The notes under the pieces are model-generated. The model was not told where the DNA came from. It saw nothing but the letters and a program-made list of their open reading frames with translations, and ran no database searches. Positions 60,592 through 64,000 of a stretch of 64,000 nucleotides of DNA are shown one piece after another. The first letter of the stretch is position 1. Each line of letters starts with the position of its first letter. A program made the translations under genes and the position numbers. The DNA is from Agathobaculum butyriciproducens. Its GTDB lineage: Bacteria; Bacillota; Clostridia; Oscillospirales; Butyricicoccaceae. The stretch is from NCBI GenBank assembly GCA_003096535.1, contig QEKJ01000001.1, positions 310,001 through 374,000 of the forward strand, in the 5' to 3' direction.

Positions 60592-61227
60592 TTACGGCTC
60601 CGTTTCGCCAATGAGCAGGCGCAGCACCATCGTGCCTTCATGTGCCGAGCAGACCGCTACGCGCGGCGCCATCAGGCCGAGACCGTCGGCTACATCGCTT
60701 GTACCGTCGCCGCAGAGGTACACATGGCCGAAGCGTTTTTCGGTCTTGATCAGGTTCGCCGAGCCGTAGCCTGCCATGCCGCTGCCCGATACGACCGGCT
60801 TTTCCGGCAGTCTGGTAAGCAGATTCTCGAGCAGCATAGCCTTCTGATCCGGCTTGTCGAACGCCTCTACGACCACATCACAGCCGGAGAACAGCCGCTC
60901 CACGTTGGACGGAACGACCCGCTCGGTGTAGGTCTCGTAGGTGAGATAGGGATTGATGGCCTCAAGCTGCTCGACCAGCGCGAGCGTTTTCGGGATGCCG
61001 AGGTCCTTCATCGTGTAATGCTGTCGGTTGAGGTTGGTGATGTCCACCACATCGAAATCCACGAGGATGAGATGACCGACACCCAGCCGCGCCAGAAAAA
61101 TCGCAAGGTTGGAGCCAAGCCCGCCCAGACCCGCAATGCCAACACACGCCTTGTCCAGCTTAGCCTGAATATCCGTGCCGTGGCGTTCCACCAGTGCGTC
61201 ATGCAGTTGTTCTTTGGTTAAAATCAT
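60592..61227 (-). CDS. thiF: ThiS adenylyltransferase ThiF
   Basis: A 211-residue E1-like enzyme that adenylates the C-terminus of ThiS. The ATP loop GIAGLGGLGSNLAIFLARLG is near residues 29-48, followed by LVDFDVVDITNLNRQHY, and FDKPDQKAMLLEN. It is shorter than E. coli ThiF and lacks its zinc-binding Cys pairs, as in several clostridia. The ATG at 61227 has AGGAG upstream. The 205-bp gap to thiS holds five perfect hairpins. Confidence 0.92.
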   Translation of the reverse strand: MILTKEQLHDALVERHGTDIQAKLDKACVGIAGLGGLGSNLAIFLARLGVGHLILVDFDVVDITNLNRQHYTMKDLGIPKTLALVEQLEAINPYLTYETYTERVVPSNVERLFSGCDVVVEAFDKPDQKAMLLENLLTRLPEKPVVSGSGMAGYGSANLIKTEKRFGHVYLCGDGTSDVADGLGLMAPRVAVCSAHEGTMVLRLLIGETEP

Positions 61228-61264
61228 GGGAATTCTCCTGTAATCACGCACAGCGTGCATTTAA

Positions 61265-61426
61265 TCGGAAATTGCATTGCAATTTCTATGAAAACCGGGA
61301 GCATGTATCTCGGTTTTCATACCAGTAAGAAATTTGTGTGCCGCTTGCGATGCGCAAATTTCTTTGGGACATATCCGCGTTTTATGCAGTATGTCCCCTC
61401 TCGATTGAAACTGTAGTTTCAATCGA
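61265..61426 (-). repeat. Five consecutive hairpins between thiS and thiF
   Basis: GAAATTGC/GCAATTTC (61268 and 61279), ATGAAAACCG/CGGTTTTCAT (61288 and 61311), AGAAATTTG/CAAATTTCT (61328 and 61355), GGGACATA/TATGTCCC (61366 and 61390), then CTCTCG and CGATTGAAAC/GTTTCAATCG (61402 and 61416). None has a U-run. The last two have the same order and joining motif as 38495-38554. Confidence 0.82.
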
Positions 61427-61432
61427 AGAATA

Positions 61433-61627
61433 TCAGCCGCCGCCCACAAAGCATACGACTTCCAGATGGTCTGCATCGGTCAGCTTCTCTTCCGCGAACT
61501 GCGCGCGCGGAATGATGGTGCCGTTCTTCTCGACAGCCACACGCTGCGGGTCGTGCCCCAGCTCCTTCAGCAGTGACAGTACGGTTCCTTCTGCGGGAAC
61601 AGCGCGTTCGTTACCGTTTACTTTCAT
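61433..61627 (-). CDS. thiS: Sulfur carrier protein ThiS
   Basis: A 64-residue ubiquitin-like carrier that ends in CFVGGG, so the Gly-Gly tail required for thiocarboxylation is present. The N-terminal MKVNGNERAV and middle VAVEKNGTIIPRAQF fit the family. It is the first gene after the TPP riboswitch. Confidence 0.93.
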   Translation of the reverse strand: MKVNGNERAVPAEGTVLSLLKELGHDPQRVAVEKNGTIIPRAQFAEEKLTDADHLEVVCFVGGG

Positions 61628-61650
61628 GCAAATATCCTCTTTTCCGCAAG

Positions 61651-61693
61651 AAAAAAATGCTCCGGTCTCACCATTCGGTAAAACCGGAGCATT
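61651..61693 (-). terminator. TPP-riboswitch terminator before thiS
   Basis: AATGCTCCGGT and its exact complement (61656-61666 and 61683-61693), then TTTTTTT on the minus strand, 24 nt before the thiS start. Confidence 0.92.
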
Positions 61694-61717
61694 AAAATTT
61701 CAAGTGTATGCGACAGC

Positions 61718-61797
61718 TTCCCTACGATGGTGCTAACCAACAGGTTCAAAAGGTTAGGCTCTCGCCCTCTCAGCCGCTCATCACGGCACCCTTGCTT
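61718..61797 (-). promoter_or_regulatory. TPP riboswitch (THI element)
   Basis: The minus strand reads GCAAGGGUGCC, then GCGGCUGAGAGGGC, GAACCUG and UCGUAGGGAAGC. The conserved CUGAGA and GAACCUG boxes and the P1 strand are at their usual places. A terminator follows, so thiamine pyrophosphate should shut off thiS-thiF. Confidence 0.95.
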
Positions 61798-61805
61798 GCA
61801 AATAC

Positions 61806-61856
61806 AGTATGCACCTCATTCTCCCACTTGTCAAGCACATTTTTTTCGGATATAAT
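61806..61856. promoter_or_regulatory. Divergent promoters of dinB and the thi operon with a shared -35 region
   Basis: Plus: TTGTCA (61828-61833), 17 bp, TATAAT (61851-61856) toward dinB. Minus: TTGACA (61834-61829), 17 bp, CATACT (61811-61806) toward thiS. The two -35 hexamers overlap in five bases, so RNA polymerase cannot occupy both at once. Confidence 0.75.
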
Positions 61857-61870
61857 GCAGTTATACAATG

Positions 61871-61884
61871 CAAACATTCGTTCG
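61871..61884 (+). promoter_or_regulatory. LexA-like box upstream of dinB
   Basis: CAAACATTCGTTCG differs from CGAAC-N4-GTTCG at one position and lies just past the -10, 17 bp before the start codon. Confidence 0.75.
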
Positions 61885-61901
61885 AAAGGAGATGATGACC
61901 G

Positions 61902-63116
61902 ATGGACCGAACCATTCTGCACTGCGACTGCAACTCGTTTTTCGCGAGTGTGGAAACGCTGCTCGACCCGTCGCTCGCCGACGGACCGACCGCCGTCTGC
62001 GGTGATCCGGAGAGCCGCCACGGCATCATTCTCGCCAAGAACGAGAAGGCCAAAGCCTTCGGCGTACAAACCGCCGAGACCATCTGGCAGGCGAAACGAA
62101 AATGCCCGGATTTACGGCTGGTAGCACCGCATCGGAGCGAATATGTGAAGTTTTCGCGCAAGTGCAACGAACTGTACCTGCAGTACACCGATCTTGTCGA
62201 TCCGTTCGGCATTGACGAATCCTTCCTCGATGTCACCGGCTCGATGCACCTGTTCGGCTCCGGCGAGCATATCGCGGACGAGCTGCGCCGCCGCATGCGC
62301 GAGGAGGTCGGGCTGACCATTTCGGTCGGCGTATCGTTCAACCGCGCGTTCGCCAAGCTCGGCAGCGATTACAAAAAGCCGGATGGCACGACGGTCTTTT
62401 CGCGCGAAAATTTCAAGCAGCGCGTGTGGTCCTTGCCCGCGAACACGCTCCTGTATGTCGGCAAACGCGCCAGCGACCGGCTGAACCGACTGGGCGTACG
62501 CACGATCGGCGAGCTTGCCGCCTGCGATCCGGCGTTTATCCACAGCATTCTGGGCAAAAACGGCGATCTTCTGCTGCGTTACGCCAGAGGCGAGGACGAT
62601 GAGCCTGTGCGCTCGTTTTACGCGGAACGAGAGGTCAAATCGGTCGGCAACAGCATGACGTTCGCGCACAATCTGCTCGGCGCGGACGAATGCCGCATGG
62701 GCATCACGGCGCTGTGCGACAATGTCGGCAGACGTTTGCGAAAGCGCGGCATGGTGTGCCAGACCGTGCAGCTCGGCATCCGCGACCCGGAATTTCACAA
62801 CCGCTCGCGGCAGGTGACACTCGAGCGGCCCACCAATTCTACGCGTGCGCTCATCGACCTGTCCATGCAGCTGCTGCTCGGGCACTGGCCGATGGACAAG
62901 CCGGTGCGCCTGCTCTCGGTCACGGCTGCCAATCTGCTGCCGGAAAATCAGTCGTGCGAGCAGCTTTCGCTGTTTGACGCCGCCGGGGATATCCAGAAGC
63001 GCGACCGCCAGCATAAGCTCGACCAGACGGTTGACGCACTGCGGCAGAAATTCGGTGATCAGTCGGTCGTGTTCGCGCATTCGGTGAAGAAAAAGGATAA
63101 AACGGATAAAAAATGA
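61902..63116 (+). CDS. dinB: DNA polymerase IV (Y-family)
   Basis: A 404-residue translesion polymerase. Catalytic acids are in ILHCDCNSFFASVE (palm, near residue 8) and FGIDESFLDVTG (near 105). SVGVSFNRAFAKLGSDYKKP and the thumb helix-hairpin-helix (NRLGVRTIGELAA) follow. The sliding-clamp motif QLSLF is near residue 355. AAAGGAG precedes the ATG and a LexA-like box sits in the leader, as expected for SOS control. Confidence 0.94.
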   Translation: MDRTILHCDCNSFFASVETLLDPSLADGPTAVCGDPESRHGIILAKNEKAKAFGVQTAETIWQAKRKCPDLRLVAPHRSEYVKFSRKCNELYLQYTDLVDPFGIDESFLDVTGSMHLFGSGEHIADELRRRMREEVGLTISVGVSFNRAFAKLGSDYKKPDGTTVFSRENFKQRVWSLPANTLLYVGKRASDRLNRLGVRTIGELAACDPAFIHSILGKNGDLLLRYARGEDDEPVRSFYAEREVKSVGNSMTFAHNLLGADECRMGITALCDNVGRRLRKRGMVCQTVQLGIRDPEFHNRSRQVTLERPTNSTRALIDLSMQLLLGHWPMDKPVRLLSVTAANLLPENQSCEQLSLFDAAGDIQKRDRQHKLDQTVDALRQKFGDQSVVFAHSVKKKDKTDKK

Positions 63117-63147
63117 GGACATATCTGCCGGATATGTCCTCATTTTT
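63114..63147. terminator. Terminator between dinB and the convergent partial gene
   Basis: TGAGGACATATC and GATATGTCCTCA around a 5-nt loop, then TTTTTG. The left arm starts with the dinB stop codon. Confidence 0.9.
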
Positions 63148-63150
63148 GCG

Positions 63151-64000
63151 TTACTGCGTCAGCCGGAAGGAAACTGCCCATCTGCCGTCCATCCGGTTGC
63201 TTGCGGTGTAGAGATCACCGGTAAGTGTACAGCCGGCAACATCCTCGTATGCCATCGGGAAAACGTACTCGGTGTAGTCGGTGTCGTTGTCAAAATCCTT
63301 GTAGGTTACCGTGTAATCGCACATCAATTCCGTGCCGTCCGCAAGGTGCAACGTAGAAAAATCTGCGTGATTACCCAATGACAGCGAACCATCTGTGCGA
63401 TAGTGCAAATGTAGTTCTCCATTCCGCCAGCCTGCGGCAATCAGTGCGCATATACCGTTTTCGCTTTGCCACAAAGTGCCCTGCGGAACAAGAAAATCAT
63501 ACGAATCCATGTCACCCAACGCATCCGGATTCATTGTACCGTAACCGTTGATTGCATGGTTCTCGGTCGGTGCATTTTTCGGCACAGCAGACAAATCCGC
63601 CGTTACCGGAATACCTTCCTGCTTTTCTCTGCCGACGAGAAGCTGATTGAACGAAAACCGGAATGCACCTGCCGGAATATGTTTGCCATTCAAATCATCA
63701 ATCTGCAGAAAATAGGTTGCGGTATGCGTATTCGGGTCGTAATCGAGCGTTGAGCAGCCATAGGAACGTGCTCCACGACCAAAACCGGCGTAATCAAGCG
63801 ACCAACTGTCATACAAATCCGGTGCGGCATCGCCGAACAGGCTGCCTGTGGTGTCGGTCAGCGACAAATACACCTTTGCCGTGCTGCCTTCCACGTCCGC
63901 CGAAACGACCTCCAGCTTAACGCCCCGGTCCTCGCAGACCTGCCCGACCGGCTGCAGGTACTCTGCCATGCCGGGCGCGATTTGGTACAGCACCCGCAGA
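63151..64000 (-). CDS. Partial extracytoplasmic domain protein (DUF4179/DUF5643-like)
   Basis: The C-terminal 283 residues of a gene that continues past the right edge. The segment AEYLQPVGQVCEDRGVKLEV followed by VSADVEGSTAKVYLSLTDT resembles the extracellular part of clostridial anti-sigma proteins with DUF4179 regions. The rest is beta-rich, with no transmembrane helix in the visible part. If the family guess is right, an ECF sigma gene should lie just beyond the window. The start codon is not visible. Confidence 0.65.
   Translation of the reverse strand, partial: LRVLYQIAPGMAEYLQPVGQVCEDRGVKLEVVSADVEGSTAKVYLSLTDTTGSLFGDAAPDLYDSWSLDYAGFGRGARSYGCSTLDYDPNTHTATYFLQIDDLNGKHIPAGAFRFSFNQLLVGREKQEGIPVTADLSAVPKNAPTENHAINGYGTMNPDALGDMDSYDFLVPQGTLWQSENGICALIAAGWRNGELHLHYRTDGSLSLGNHADFSTLHLADGTELMCDYTVTYKDFDNDTDYTEYVFPMAYEDVAGCTLTGDLYTASNRMDGRWAVSFRLTQ

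Noticed and set aside
1..64000. tRNA, rRNA or complete insertion sequence with transposase
   Set aside because: None was seen on either strand; the mobile-looking DNA is limited to short non-coding elements.

Overview
This is a chromosomal window of about 55% GC from an anaerobic, endospore-forming Gram-positive bacterium, most likely a gut clostridium of the Oscillospiraceae/Butyricicoccaceae type. Supporting evidence is the spoIIAA-spoIIAB-sigF operon and spoIID, pyruvate formate-lyase with its activase, the oxygen-independent thiazole route (ThiH rather than ThiO), the five-gene glg set including GlgD, and a type IV pilus cluster without an outer-membrane secretin. The genus is inferred; no rRNA gene is present.

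Layout. 1-2683 (-): pantothenate operon, a DUF2520 reductase followed by panB, panC and the 5' part of panD. 2957-20910 (-): one long type IV pilus operon. It starts with a 3102-residue prepilin-like GLUG/FN3 giant, followed by three minor pseudopilins, the major pilin, PilD, PilC, a PilM-PilN fusion, PilO and PilB. 21138-23142 (-): apt-azgA purine salvage. 23143-23992: gene-free, repeat-filled. 24506-26920 (+): UvrD/PcrA helicase with a LexA-like box. 26963-27553: a PBECR4-like gene behind a structured leader. 27824-29285 (-): sporulation sigma-F operon. 29443-32186 (-): folC, a NifX-like protein and Mrp. 32285-33211: four tandem small-RNA genes. 33276-36672 (-): pflA and pflB, with a ZTP riboswitch ahead of pflB. 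37056-38135 (+): phosphofructokinase. 38557-39840 (-): purA. 40063-44785 (+): cysteine desulfurase, two unknown genes, thiI and cinA. 45029-54088 (+): glycogen genes glgB-glgC-glgD-glgA-glgP. 54317-55970: spoIID and an SOS-boxed sigma-like operon. 56212-61627 (-): thiC, thiH, thiG, thiF and thiS (with mscL on + inside), led by a TPP riboswitch. 61902-63116 (+): dinB with a LexA box. 63151-64000 (-): a partial extracytoplasmic protein.

The most novel item is the array at 32285-33211. Four units of about 230-250 bp each carry three TTCA direct repeats with an exact 11-bp period, an exact 20-bp gap to a TATACT -10 box, a transcript of about 140 nt, and a terminator hairpin whose stem covaries while its apical loop stays UUCCCCC. 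This looks like a family of sibling, co-regulated sRNAs that use C-rich anti-Shine-Dalgarno loops. The azgA and spoIIAB ribosome binding sites in this window are complementary to them.

The intergenic DNA is rich in small dispersed elements: a foldback MITE of about 160 bp with shorter derivatives, a repeat of about 130 bp, a 26-bp palindrome family, and trains of perfect hairpins. Three LexA-type boxes (helicase, sigma-like operon, dinB) suggest a local SOS regulon.
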